Made by a program: the position numbers and the translations under genes
From: Alphaproteobacteria bacterium HGW-Alphaproteobacteria-1
Lineage (GTDB): Bacteria; Pseudomonadota; Alphaproteobacteria; Rhodobacterales; Rhodobacteraceae
Direction of reading: 5' to 3'
Length of the DNA: 64,000 nt
NCBI GenBank assembly: GCA_002842985.1
Contig: PHEQ01000012.1
Coordinates: forward strand, 26,896-90,895
The notes under the pieces: generated by a model
What the model saw: the letters and a program-made list of their open reading frames with translations, nothing else
Database searches by the model: none
Told to the model about the DNA's origin: nothing
Shown here: positions 29,302-38,199 of the stretch, piece by piece
Layout of the letters: each line of letters starts with the position of its first letter
Position numbering within the stretch: the first letter of the stretch is position 1

Positions 29302-31245
29302 ATGAGGTGGATCGTGCGGTTGATAGGGTTGGTGGTGGTGCTCGCGGCCTTCGTGCTGGGGGCGCTCTTCTTTCTGCCCGGAGAGCGGATCGCGCGAATC
29401 GCAGCCGAGCAGATCACACGCGCGACGGGTCGCACCGTCACCATGAGCGGCGAGACGCGGCTGAGCCTTTATCCGGTGCTCGGCGTCTCGACCGGGGCGG
29501 TGGAGATCGCCAATGCGGCGTGGTCGGACAAGGGCCCGATGTTGCGCGCCGAAAGCTTCAAGCTGGGGGTCGATCCCAGGGTGCTCTGGGGCGGGGATAT
29601 CCGCATCACCGGGCTGGAGGCCGTCAACCCCGAGATCCGGCTGGAGCGCGCCGCCGACGGGCGCGTGAACTGGGAGCTCGGTGTCGAGGGGGTCGCGCCT
29701 TCGGGGCAGTCCGAGGCGGGCACGCCTGCGCGATCCACGCGGCTCGGACTGACGCTCGACCGGGCGCTGATCACCGGCGCGCGGCTCTCGCTCATCGATC
29801 ACGGCACCGGCGAGGTGCAGGAAATCTCCGATCTCGATCTCGATCTGCGCTGGCCAGACTATGACGGCACGGCGACGCTGAAAGCCTCGTTCCGGCGTGG
29901 CGGCGGGCCGGTGGCGATCTCGGGTCATCTGGACGAGGTGGGCGCGTTTCTCGATGGCGGGGTGACCGGGGTTTCGGCCACGCTCTCGGCGGGGGGCGGC
30001 TCTGTGGCCTTCGCCGGGCGCGCGGGGCTGCGCCCAGAGGCGCAGGGGCGGCTTGATCTCGATATCGGCGACACGGGCGCGTTTCTGGCGGCGCTTGGCG
30101 TCGGCGGCGTGGATCTGCCGCAGACCCTCGGGCAGAGCATCAAGGGCCGTGCCGATCTCACGGTGACCGAGGGCACGCAGGTGGCGGTGCGCGACATGGC
30201 GCTTGGCCTTGGCGGCAACAGCCTGAGCGGGGCTCTCGATCTTGACCTTTCGGGCGATGTGCCGCGCTTCAACGCGCAACTGAACGCCGGTGCGCTCGAT
30301 CTGTCGAAACTGGCCGGGGCGGATCAGGCCGGCGGAGGTAGCGGCAGCGCCTCGGGCTGGTCAACCGAGCGGATCGACGCAAGCGGGCTGGCGGCGGCGA
30401 ATGGCGAGATGGCCCTTGTCGCCGAGAGCGTCGATCTGGGCGATCTGAAGCTGGGCAAGACCCGCGCGCTCATGACACTCGATCGGTCGCGCGCGGTGTT
30501 CGAATTGCGCGAGGTGCGCGCCTATGACGGGCTGGTGACCGGCGAGTTTGTCGTCAACAACCGTTCGGGCCTTTCGGTGGGGGGCACGACGCGGGCCGAG
30601 GGGATCAACCTCGAGCGGTTCCTGGCCGATGCGATGGGGATCACGCGGTTTGCCGCGAGCGCCTCGGGCGAGGTGAGTTTCCTCGGCGCGGGCGCGTCGG
30701 TCGATGCGATCATGAAGAGCCTGAGCGGCAAGGGGCGCGCGGCGACAGGGCGCGGCGTGATCTCGGGCTTTGATCTCGACCGGCTGATGCGCGCGGGCGA
30801 TGTCACCGGCGGCACCACGATATTCGATGCGATGAGCGCGAGTTTCACCATGGAGGGCGGCAACCTCCTCAATCAGGATCTGGCGATGAAACTGCCGCTT
30901 GCCCGCGCCGAAGGCCGGGGGCGCATCGGGCTTGGGGCGCGCGATATCGACTATCGCTTTACCCCGGTTCTGCTCGAGGGGGAAACCACGCGCGGGTTTG
31001 CCATTCCGGTGCGGATAAAGGGGTCCTGGGACAACCCGAGGATCACGCCCGATCTGGAAAAGGCGATTGAGATGAACCTCAAGGCAGAGCGCGAGGCACT
31101 TGAGAAGGAGGCCGAGCAACGGCTCGAGCGCGAGGTGCAGCAGCGGCTTGGCGTCACCCCCGAGGCGGGCCAGAGCACGCAGGACGCGATCCAGCAGAAG
31201 ATCGAGGACAAGGCAATCAAGAAGCTGCGCAAGCTTTTCGACTGA
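29302..31245 (+). CDS. AsmA family protein
   Basis: A 647-residue inner-membrane-anchored protein. One N-terminal helix (IVRLIGLVVVLAAFVLGALFF) is followed by a long beta-rich periplasmic part: the AsmA N-terminal domain (RTVTMSGETRLSLYPVLGVS) and the C-terminal AsmA_2 domain (ASGEVSFLGAGASVDAIMKS, GRIGLGARDIDYRFTPVLL). Its C-terminus is a charged coiled coil (EREALEKEAEQRLEREVQ). AsmA-like proteins are thought to bridge the periplasm and move or guard phospholipids. GGGAGGTATCTC precedes the ATG. Confidence 0.93.
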   Translation: MRWIVRLIGLVVVLAAFVLGALFFLPGERIARIAAEQITRATGRTVTMSGETRLSLYPVLGVSTGAVEIANAAWSDKGPMLRAESFKLGVDPRVLWGGDIRITGLEAVNPEIRLERAADGRVNWELGVEGVAPSGQSEAGTPARSTRLGLTLDRALITGARLSLIDHGTGEVQEISDLDLDLRWPDYDGTATLKASFRRGGGPVAISGHLDEVGAFLDGGVTGVSATLSAGGGSVAFAGRAGLRPEAQGRLDLDIGDTGAFLAALGVGGVDLPQTLGQSIKGRADLTVTEGTQVAVRDMALGLGGNSLSGALDLDLSGDVPRFNAQLNAGALDLSKLAGADQAGGGSGSASGWSTERIDASGLAAANGEMALVAESVDLGDLKLGKTRALMTLDRSRAVFELREVRAYDGLVTGEFVVNNRSGLSVGGTTRAEGINLERFLADAMGITRFAASASGEVSFLGAGASVDAIMKSLSGKGRAATGRGVISGFDLDRLMRAGDVTGGTTIFDAMSASFTMEGGNLLNQDLAMKLPLARAEGRGRIGLGARDIDYRFTPVLLEGETTRGFAIPVRIKGSWDNPRITPDLEKAIEMNLKAEREALEKEAEQRLEREVQQRLGVTPEAGQSTQDAIQQKIEDKAIKKLRKLFD

Positions 31246-31252
31246 GGGGCGG

Positions 31253-31278
31253 GATTTGAGTATTTTCAGAACGATGAA
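31253..31278 (+). repeat. Intergenic repeat, copy 2
   Basis: GATTTGAGTATTTT then CA, then GAACGATGAA. It matches copy 1 (2553-2578) at 24 of 26 bases and again lies between a stop codon and the next gene's start on the plus strand. Confidence 0.7.
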
Positions 31279-31290
31279 ACGGGGCGCGCA

Positions 31291-32487
31291 ATGAGCGGGG
31301 TCCGCGCGCAATACGAGGCCTATCCCTATCCGGCGCGCGACCCGGAGGAGGAGCGCAAGCGGCTCATCACCGGCTCGCCCTCGCATGTGCTGGAGGTGGA
31401 TCATTTCGTGTTTCAGGGCGCGCGCGACTGGTCAAGGCCCTTGCGCGTGCTGGTGGCGGGGGGCGGCACCGGCGACGGGCTCGTTCAACTGGCGCAGCAG
31501 ATCGCGGATGCCGGGCGGGTGGCCGAAATCACCTATCTCGACCTCTCGACCGCGTCGCGCAAGATCGCCGAGGCGCGGGCGCGCGTGCGGGGGCTGAGCG
31601 GGATCCGCTTTGTCACCGGCAGCCTGCTGGAGGCCGCAGGGCATGGCGAATTCGATTATATCGACTGCTGCGGGGTGCTGCATCATCTGCCCGACCCGGG
31701 CGCGGGGTTTCGCGCGCTGCTGGCGGCGCTGGCGCCGGGGGGGGGCATGGGTTTCATGGTCTATGCGCCCTATGGCCGGTCGGGCGTCTACCCGTTGCAG
31801 GAGGCGTTCGGAACCCTCTTCGAGGGCATGGCCCCCGAGGCGCGGCTGAGGGCGGCGAAGACACTGGTGGCGGGCTTGCCCGAGGGGCATCCCTTTGCCT
31901 GCAATCCCAATCTGGGCGATCACAAGACAAGCGACGCGGGGTTCTATGACCTGCTGTTGCACAGTCAGGACCGGGCCTTTGACGTGGCGGCGCTGGTGGC
32001 GATGCTGGAGCAGACAGGCTGGCACCTGTCGGGCTTCACCATGCCCGCGCTTTACGATCTGGCGCGGATCACCGATGTGCCCGCCCATCTGGACCCGGTA
32101 GCGTGCATGGCGGTGGCCGAGAAGCTCAACGGCACCATAAAGACCCATGTGGGCTATGCCGTGCGCCGCAGTGAGGCGCGCGGCCCGGCCAAGGGCTCCA
32201 ACCGGGCGCTGGTGCCGCATCTCAAGGGCGTGCGCGCCGTCGATCTGGCACACGCGGTGGCGACGGGGCAAGGCCCGAAGCTGGGTTTCGGCGGGCTGAA
32301 CGCGCGCCTGGCGCTGCCGCGCGAGGCCGCGCGCCTCATTGCCGCCGTGGACGGGCGGCGCAGCCTGAGCGAGATCGCCACCGCGACGGGCACCGATCCG
32401 TTGGCAATGGGGGCGCTCTGGGCGCGGATCGAGCGCGCGTTGGGCGATTACGGGCTGATGCTCTATTCCTCGATCCTGCGGCGCTGA
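31291..32487 (+). CDS. Class I SAM-dependent methyltransferase
   Basis: A 398-residue enzyme. It opens with an RAQYEAYPYPARDP motif seen in a family of Rhodobacterales methyltransferases. Then come SAM motif I VLVAGGGTGDG (about 52-62), motif II YLDLSTAS and FDYIDCCGVLHHLPDPG (motif IV). The last ~130 residues form a separate region resembling a small helical/winged domain (RSLSEIATATGTDPLAMGAL). The substrate is unknown. It follows the AsmA gene and overlaps the convergent flavoprotein gene by 25 bases. Confidence 0.85.
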   Translation: MSGVRAQYEAYPYPARDPEEERKRLITGSPSHVLEVDHFVFQGARDWSRPLRVLVAGGGTGDGLVQLAQQIADAGRVAEITYLDLSTASRKIAEARARVRGLSGIRFVTGSLLEAAGHGEFDYIDCCGVLHHLPDPGAGFRALLAALAPGGGMGFMVYAPYGRSGVYPLQEAFGTLFEGMAPEARLRAAKTLVAGLPEGHPFACNPNLGDHKTSDAGFYDLLLHSQDRAFDVAALVAMLEQTGWHLSGFTMPALYDLARITDVPAHLDPVACMAVAEKLNGTIKTHVGYAVRRSEARGPAKGSNRALVPHLKGVRAVDLAHAVATGQGPKLGFGGLNARLALPREAARLIAAVDGRRSLSEIATATGTDPLAMGALWARIERALGDYGLMLYSSILRR

Positions 32488-33629
32488 ACCATGGTGAGGG
32501 CAAAGCGCGGCAGACGCGCCGCGACACGCCACAGGATGCCCGAATACTCCGCCTCGCCCGCCATCTGCGCAAGAAACATCCGCCGCAACGTTGTGGAGCG
32601 CGCGAAGGCATGGGCAAAGGCCGGTTCGGTTGCGGGCAGATAGAGGAGTGGGCGCAGGAGCCGGGCCATGCGCAAATCGCGATGCAGCGGACGCAGCGCC
32701 GCGCGATACCGCGCAAGAGCCGTCTCTGGCTGGCCCTCGCCGAGCGCGTCGATGGCCGCCAGCGCGGCCATGCCGCCGCTGGCCATGGCGTGACCGATCC
32801 CCTCGCCGGTGATCGGATCGACGAGCCCCGCCGCGTCACCTGCAAGCAGGACCGCGCCGCGACCGGGACGGGCGCGCACGTCGCCAAAGGGCAGGAACTG
32901 GCCCTTGAAACGGGCCTCGGGAACCTTCAGTCCAAGCAGGTCGCAATAGGCGGCCATGGCGCGTTTCAGGTCGGGATTTTTTCCGAGAATGCCGCCCACG
33001 CCGATCGTGGTCGAGTGCCGCTTGGGGAAGGCCCAGCCATAGCCCCACCGCGCGGCGGCAAGGTCGATGCGGACGGTGTCGTGCGGCAGGTGAGGGGCCT
33101 CCGCCTCGATCTCGAGGCCAAAGCCGATACGCGCGCGATCAAAACTCTGGCCGAAAAGCGCGCGCGCGATCTGGCTGTTGACCCCGTCCGCGCCGATCAG
33201 AACCCCGTAGCCGAGCACCGGACCGGAGGCGAGGGTGAGGTTGCGCGCGCCCGTGTCGAGCGCGGCCACGCCCTGCCCGGTGAAATCCTGCGCCCCGGCG
33301 CCAAGTGCCTGCGCGCAAAGTGCCGCATCCATCTCGCGGCGCATGGTGGCGCAGAGCGGGGGCGCATCGGCGATGACCCCGGCGGGGCGGCCGCGATGGT
33401 GGAACGCCACCACTGTCTTGCGCTCATCGGGGGCAAAGGGCATGGGGTGTCCGAAGATATCGGCATAGTGCGCGCGCGCCCGGCCCGTCACGAGGCCGCC
33501 GCAGAGCTTGTCGCGCGGAAAGGTCTTGCGGTCGACGAGGGCCACGGACAGCCCCGCGCGCGCCGCGCGGAACGCCGCCGCAGCACCCGCGGGCCCCGCC
33601 CCCACCACGATCACGTCAAAACGCGCCAT
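32463..33629 (-). CDS. Geranylgeranyl reductase-like FAD-dependent oxidoreductase
   Basis: A 388-residue flavoprotein. The N-terminal FAD motif is DVIVVGAGPAGAAAAFRAAR. It has CGGLVTGRA after the Cys, YGVLIGADGVNSQIAR (DG motif) and VLLAGDAAGLVDPITGEGIGHAM (GD motif). These are typical of the geranylgeranyl-reductase family (GGR/BchP-like), which saturates isoprenoid double bonds. No photosynthesis genes are adjacent, so a quinone or lipid substrate is as likely as chlorophyll. Confidence 0.88.
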   Translation of the reverse strand: MARFDVIVVGAGPAGAAAAFRAARAGLSVALVDRKTFPRDKLCGGLVTGRARAHYADIFGHPMPFAPDERKTVVAFHHRGRPAGVIADAPPLCATMRREMDAALCAQALGAGAQDFTGQGVAALDTGARNLTLASGPVLGYGVLIGADGVNSQIARALFGQSFDRARIGFGLEIEAEAPHLPHDTVRIDLAAARWGYGWAFPKRHSTTIGVGGILGKNPDLKRAMAAYCDLLGLKVPEARFKGQFLPFGDVRARPGRGAVLLAGDAAGLVDPITGEGIGHAMASGGMAALAAIDALGEGQPETALARYRAALRPLHRDLRMARLLRPLLYLPATEPAFAHAFARSTTLRRMFLAQMAGEAEYSGILWRVAARLPRFALTMVQRRRIEE

Positions 33630-33634
33630 CCCCC

Positions 33635-34090
33635 TCAGACCTCGGGCAGCGCGTCGCGCCGGATCATGGTGCGCAGGGCAAAGCTTGATCGCAGCGCACG
33701 GATACCAGGTGTCTGCATCAGGCCATCCTCGAGAAACCGATCAAACGATGTCAGGTCGGCGGCCACCACGCGCAGGAGAATATCGCGCGTGCCGGTCATG
33801 AGGTAGCATTCCATCACCTCGTCGAAGCGCCGCAGCCGGTCCTCGAAGGCGCGGATTGCGTCGCGGCTGTGATGGTCAAGCTCGACGAAAACGAAGATGT
33901 TGAGCGGCAGGCCGAGTCGCGCCTGATCGACGCGCGCGCCATAGCCGGTGATCACGCCATCGGTCTCGAGCCGGGCGATGCGGCGCGCGAGCGGGGTTGG
34001 CGAAAGCCCGACCTCGGTCGAGAGATCGGCGAGACGCGCGCGCCCGTCGCGTTGCAGCGCCGCCACGATCTTGCGGTCGATCCTGTCCAT
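33635..34090 (-). CDS. Lrp/AsnC family transcriptional regulator
   Basis: A 151-residue regulator starting MDRIDRKIVAALQRDGRARL, with the HTH (LSTEVGLSPTPLARRIARLE) and the C-terminal RAM effector domain (VFVELDHHSRDAIRAFED ... YLMTGTRDILLRV). The start at 34090 is the standard Lrp N-terminus; longer forms would add unrelated residues. It is divergent from the leucine-dehydrogenase-like gene and probably senses an amino acid to control it (inference). Confidence 0.94.
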   Translation of the reverse strand: MDRIDRKIVAALQRDGRARLADLSTEVGLSPTPLARRIARLETDGVITGYGARVDQARLGLPLNIFVFVELDHHSRDAIRAFEDRLRRFDEVMECYLMTGTRDILLRVVAADLTSFDRFLEDGLMQTPGIRALRSSFALRTMIRRDALPEV

Positions 34091-34209
34091 CTTTTCCAAT
34101 TCTCCGGGCCTTCTTGGCGGAAATCCCCAAAACTCACGCCGAATTGAGCAAGGTTTGCAGTTTTTCGGCGCTGCTTTGCTTCTACCTTCAATGGAAGGAG
34201 GATTCCACC
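34091..34209. promoter_or_regulatory. Divergent control region between lrp-type gene and leucine-dehydrogenase-like gene
   Basis: 119 bases hold both promoters and the ribosome site GGAAGGAGGA (34195-34204). An AT-rich core (GAATTGAGCAAGGTTTGCAG at 34140-34159) is a candidate Lrp operator, but no perfect symmetry is visible. Confidence 0.5.
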
Positions 34210-35256
34210 ATGCTGACACGTCTGGCATCTGCCACCCACGAAGAAGTTTACCGCGTCGAGGATCGCGAAAGCGGCCTCTGCGGGTTCATCGCGCTGCATT
34301 CCACCCGGCTTGGGCCGGCGGCGGGCGGCCTCAGGATGCGCGCCTATGACAGCGAGGAGGCCGCGCTTGCCGATGTGCTGAACCTCTCGCGCGGCATGAG
34401 CTACAAGAACGCGGCCGCCGGTCTGCCGCTTGGCGGTGGCAAGGCGGTGATCATGGGCGATGCGGCGCGCGACAAGACGCAAGCGCTGCTGCGCGCGATG
34501 GGGCGGGCCATCGATGCGCTTGGCGGGCGTTACTGGACCGCAGAGGATATGGGCATGTCGCCAGAGGACATGGCCGAAATCGCACGTGCGACGCGGTTCG
34601 TGGCCGGGCTCGACAGCGGCGCACATGCCAGCGGCGATCCCTCGCCGGTGACGGCGCGGGGCGTGCTGGGGGCGATGCGCGCAGGCGCGGCGCGGCTCTG
34701 GGGCAGGGATGATCTGAGCGGGCGCACGGTCGCGGTGCAGGGGCTGGGCCACGTCGGCTGGCACCTGTGCCGGTTGCTCGACGAGGCGGGGGCGCGGCTG
34801 ATCGTGGCGGATATGGACCCGGTGCGCGTGGCCGAGACGGTGCGTGCCTTTGGCGCGCGGGAGGTGCCGCCCGCCACCATTCACGCGGTCGAGACGGACG
34901 TGTTCGCGCCCTGCGCCATCGGTGGGATCCTCAACGCGGCCAACATCCCCGATATCCGCGCGAGAATGGTCTGCGGCGCGGCCAACAACCAGCTTGCCAC
35001 GCCCGAGGATGCGAACGCGCTCCATGCGCGGGGCATTCTTTACCTGCCCGATTACGTGGCCAATGGCGGCGGGATCATCAACGTGGCTGCCGAGATCCTG
35101 CGCATCGGCGACCGGGCGCCATGGGTCGAGGAACGGCTTGCCGCGATGCGCGCCACGATGGAGCGGCTGCTGGCGCGGGCGGCGGGCGAGGGGACAAGCC
35201 CCGCGCCAATGGCCGACCGCATGGTCGAGGAGACCCTGCTGGCGCGTGCGGGATGA
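34210..35256 (+). CDS. Leucine dehydrogenase-like (Glu/Leu/Phe/Val dehydrogenase family)
   Basis: A 348-residue NAD-linked amino acid dehydrogenase for oxidative deamination of a branched or aromatic amino acid. The dimerisation/catalytic part has GPAAGGLRM and MSYKNAAAGLPLGGGKAVI, with the two active-site Lys. The Rossmann part has VAVQGLGHVGWHLCRLL. ANNQLATPEDANAL and LPDYVANGGGIINVAAEI follow. The start at 34210 follows GGAAGGAGGATTCCACC. It is divergent from an Lrp-type regulator. Confidence 0.92.
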   Translation: MLTRLASATHEEVYRVEDRESGLCGFIALHSTRLGPAAGGLRMRAYDSEEAALADVLNLSRGMSYKNAAAGLPLGGGKAVIMGDAARDKTQALLRAMGRAIDALGGRYWTAEDMGMSPEDMAEIARATRFVAGLDSGAHASGDPSPVTARGVLGAMRAGAARLWGRDDLSGRTVAVQGLGHVGWHLCRLLDEAGARLIVADMDPVRVAETVRAFGAREVPPATIHAVETDVFAPCAIGGILNAANIPDIRARMVCGAANNQLATPEDANALHARGILYLPDYVANGGGIINVAAEILRIGDRAPWVEERLAAMRATMERLLARAAGEGTSPAPMADRMVEETLLARAG

Positions 35257-35311
35257 ATTGAGAGGCGGGCGCGGCTCTGTTAGGCTGACGGCGCACGCCG
35301 GAGGTTTTGCC

Positions 35312-36241
35312 ATGCGCCTGCTCTCGATACTCGGACTTTTGACCGCCCTTGTCGGTCCGGCGGCGGCAGCGGAGGTGCCGCTGAGCGAGCGCGTCACTCT
35401 GGCCCATGGCAGCTATGACATCGGTGGCGGCATGACCGTGGCGGCGGAGTTGCGGCGCACGGCGCGGGGCGGCACCGCGCTGTGCGGGGTCTGGGCGGAA
35501 AGCGCGGCGCTTGCCGCCGTGACCATGGGAGAGGCGCGCCAGAGCCTGTCCCTGGCCACGGTCTATGTGGACGGGCGGCGAATCGCGCAGGATCTGGGCT
35601 TCATGCCGAAGGTCGCACCGCGCCTCGATTATGCGGGCGCGCCCGCACGGTGCCGGGCGGTCGATCTGCCCTGGCGCGCGGGGCTTGTGCCCGAGGTGTT
35701 CCTGCCGCGCCGGACGATCCAGCCGGGAAACCGCGACACGCTCGGCAATCGGGTGGTGTTTCGCCAGACCGGCACGGGTGCGATGAGCGGCGCGCTCGAG
35801 GTGATCCCGCTGCTGCGCCGCCAGATCGGAACGGTGCCGCTGTCGCCGCTGGCGACGGTGGTGGACGGGCGTTACAGCAGCGGCGGCGGGCTGCGACTGG
35901 CCGCCGAGATCGTGGCGGTGAACGGAGAGGCCGCGCTTTGTGGCGCGTGGTCGGACCTGCCGGGGCAGTTGGCGCAGACCGAACCGCTGGGGCGCGCGGT
36001 TCTCGCGGCGGCGGCTGTGACACTCGGGCGGCAGCGTCTCGATGTCGATCCGGGCGCGTTCCGGCGGGTGCGGGCGCGGGGCGATTACACGGGTGCCACG
36101 GCGAATTGTCTTGCCACCGGGCTGCGCTGGACGCCCGAGGTTGGGCGCGCGCGGCTTGGCATCGCCTTGCCAAGCCTTGTGGTCTATCGCAACACCACGC
36201 CAAGGGGCGCGCAGGTCATCCGGTTTGCCCCGCGCGGCTGA
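35312..36241 (+). CDS. Secreted protein of unknown function with an internal duplication
   Basis: A 309-residue exported protein. The signal peptide MRLLSILGLLTALVGPAAAA is followed by two similar halves. The first has HGSYDIGGGMTVAAELRR then GGTALCGVWAES; the second has DGRYSSGGGLRLAAEIVA then GEAALCGAWSDL. Each half has a Cys in ALCG.W and a second later Cys (RCRAV, NCLAT), so each may hold one disulfide. The start at 35312 follows CCGGAGGTTTTGC. No function is recognised. Confidence 0.8.
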   Translation: MRLLSILGLLTALVGPAAAAEVPLSERVTLAHGSYDIGGGMTVAAELRRTARGGTALCGVWAESAALAAVTMGEARQSLSLATVYVDGRRIAQDLGFMPKVAPRLDYAGAPARCRAVDLPWRAGLVPEVFLPRRTIQPGNRDTLGNRVVFRQTGTGAMSGALEVIPLLRRQIGTVPLSPLATVVDGRYSSGGGLRLAAEIVAVNGEAALCGAWSDLPGQLAQTEPLGRAVLAAAAVTLGRQRLDVDPGAFRRVRARGDYTGATANCLATGLRWTPEVGRARLGIALPSLVVYRNTTPRGAQVIRFAPRG

Positions 36242-36247
36242 GGCCGC

Positions 36248-37213
36248 CTATTCCGCCAGATGACAGGCCACGCGCGCACCGCCCAGTTCGCGCATCTCCG
36301 GGCGCTCGCGCCGGCAGCGCTCGACGGCGATGGGGCAGCGCGGGTGAAAGGCGCAGCCCGGCGGCGGGTTGATCGGGTCGGGGATCTCGCCCTTGGGCGG
36401 CTCGATCTCGCGGCCGAACCCGTCCATCCGGGGTGCTGCGGCAAAGAGCATCTGCGTGTAGGGGTGGCGCGGGTTTGAAAACAACTCGCCGCGCGGCGCC
36501 TCCTCGACCAAGCGCCCGAGATAGAGCACGCCGATCACATCGGCCATATGCTGCACTACAGTCAGATCGTGGCTGATGAAGAGATAGGTGAGGCCAAACT
36601 CCTCGCGCAGGTCGCTCATCAGGTTGAGAACCTGCGCCTGCACGCTCACGTCAAGCGCCGAGGTGGGCTCGTCGCACACGATGATGCGCGGCTCGGACGC
36701 CAGCGCGCGGGCGATGCAGATGCGTTGTCGCTGGCCGCCGGAAAACTCGTGCGGGTATTTGTCGGCATCGATCGCCGCCAGCCCGACCTGCTCCAGCAGC
36801 CGCTCGGCAAGGCCCTGCGTATCGCCGCCCTGCACCGCCACCGGTTCTTCGATGATGCTGCGCACCCGCCAGCGCGGATTGAGCGAGGCAAAGGGATCCT
36901 GAAAGATCATCTGGATATCCGCACGCACCCGCGCCACCGCCCCGGTATCGTGCGAATTGGCAAGGTCCACCCCATCCACCTCCACCGCACCGGAGGACGG
37001 TCGCAAAAGGCCCACCACCATCTTGCCGATGGTGGATTTGCCCGATCCGCTCTCGCCCACAAGGGCATAGACGGATTTTTCCGGCACCTCGAAAGAGACA
37101 TCCGAAACGGCCGTGAGATGCGCCTTGGGCAACCGCTCGATCACCCGGTTGAGCCAGGGTTTCGACACGTCGAAAACGCGGGTGAGGTTTTTCACCGAAA
37201 TGAGCGCGCTCAT
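36248..37213 (-). CDS. Peptide/nickel-type ABC transporter ATP-binding protein (DppF/OppF family)
   Basis: A 321-residue ATPase. Walker A GESGSGKSTIG, signature FSGGQRQRICIARAL, Walker B IIVCDEPTSALD. The C-terminal oligopeptide-type domain has PPGCAFHPRCPIAVERCRRE with a four-Cys cluster that may bind Fe-S. Its ATG overlaps the stop of the DppD-type gene (ATGA). It is the last gene of a five-gene operon. Confidence 0.95.
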   Translation of the reverse strand: MSALISVKNLTRVFDVSKPWLNRVIERLPKAHLTAVSDVSFEVPEKSVYALVGESGSGKSTIGKMVVGLLRPSSGAVEVDGVDLANSHDTGAVARVRADIQMIFQDPFASLNPRWRVRSIIEEPVAVQGGDTQGLAERLLEQVGLAAIDADKYPHEFSGGQRQRICIARALASEPRIIVCDEPTSALDVSVQAQVLNLMSDLREEFGLTYLFISHDLTVVQHMADVIGVLYLGRLVEEAPRGELFSNPRHPYTQMLFAAAPRMDGFGREIEPPKGEIPDPINPPPGCAFHPRCPIAVERCRRERPEMRELGGARVACHLAE

Positions 37214-38199
37214 GCCACATCCTCACCGGCGGATCGTGTCAGCGGATACCAGCAGGCCGCGCGCCCGCCGCAGCCCGTGACCGTGGGGGCGGGATCGCGG
37301 CGGCATTGCGCATCGGCCCGCTCGCAGCGCGGATGAAAGGCGCAACCATCGGGCAGCGCATCGAGGCGCGGCATGGCACCGGGGATCTGGCGCAGCCGTC
37401 TTTGCCCGACGCTCGCCAGCGGGGTCGAGGCCATCAGCCCCGCCGTGTAGGGATGCGCGGCCGTCTGGATCACCTCGCGCACCGGCCCGATCTCGGCCAG
37501 CCGCCCGGCATAGACCACCGCCACCCGGTCGGCGGCCTCGGCGATCACTCCCATGTCATGTGTGACCAGCATCACGGCCAGCCCCCGCTCTCGGCAAAGC
37601 CGCCGCAAGAGCGCGACGATCTGCGCCTGCACGCTCACATCCAGCGCGGTGGTGGGCTCGTCTGCGATGACAAGTTCGGGTTCGGCGCACAGCGCGAGGG
37701 CGATCACCACGCGCTGCCGCATGCCCCCCGAAAACTCGAACGGATAAGAGCCGATGCGCGCCTTCGCCGCCGGAATGCCCACCTCGTCAAGCGCGGCCAC
37801 CGCGCGCCGCCCGGCCTCGGTCTCGGTCACGCCCAGATGCAGGCGGATCGTCTCCGAGAGTTGTTCCCCCACCGTCAAGAGCGGATTGAGCGAGGTCAGC
37901 GGGTCCTGAAAGATCATGCCGATCCGCTTGCCCCGAATGCGCCGCATCTCCTCGGGGGGCAGGTCGTCGATGCGCGCGCCCTTGAGGCGCACCTCGCCCC
38001 CGGTGATCCGCGCGGGACGCTCCAGCAGGCCGATGACGGCATTGCCGGTCATGGATTTGCCCGCCCCCGATTCGCCGACCACGCCAAGCGTCTCGCCCGC
38101 CGCGATGTCAAAGCTCATCCCATCCACCGGGCGCAGAACGCCGCGCCGTGTGGGGATTTCCACGGTGAGGTTTCGGACGGACAATACCGGCTCGGTCAT
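37210..38199 (-). CDS. Peptide/nickel-type ABC transporter ATP-binding protein (DppD/OppD family)
   Basis: A 329-residue ATPase starting MTEPVLSVRNLTVEIPTRRG at an ATGA overlap with the permease. Walker A GESGAGKSMTG, signature FSGGMRQRVVIALAL, Walker B LVIADEPTTALD, and the C-terminal DGCAFHPRCERADAQCR Cys domain. It pairs with the DppF-type ATPase as a heterodimer. Confidence 0.95.
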   Translation of the reverse strand: MTEPVLSVRNLTVEIPTRRGVLRPVDGMSFDIAAGETLGVVGESGAGKSMTGNAVIGLLERPARITGGEVRLKGARIDDLPPEEMRRIRGKRIGMIFQDPLTSLNPLLTVGEQLSETIRLHLGVTETEAGRRAVAALDEVGIPAAKARIGSYPFEFSGGMRQRVVIALALCAEPELVIADEPTTALDVSVQAQIVALLRRLCRERGLAVMLVTHDMGVIAEAADRVAVVYAGRLAEIGPVREVIQTAAHPYTAGLMASTPLASVGQRRLRQIPGAMPRLDALPDGCAFHPRCERADAQCRRDPAPTVTGCGGRAACWYPLTRSAGEDVA

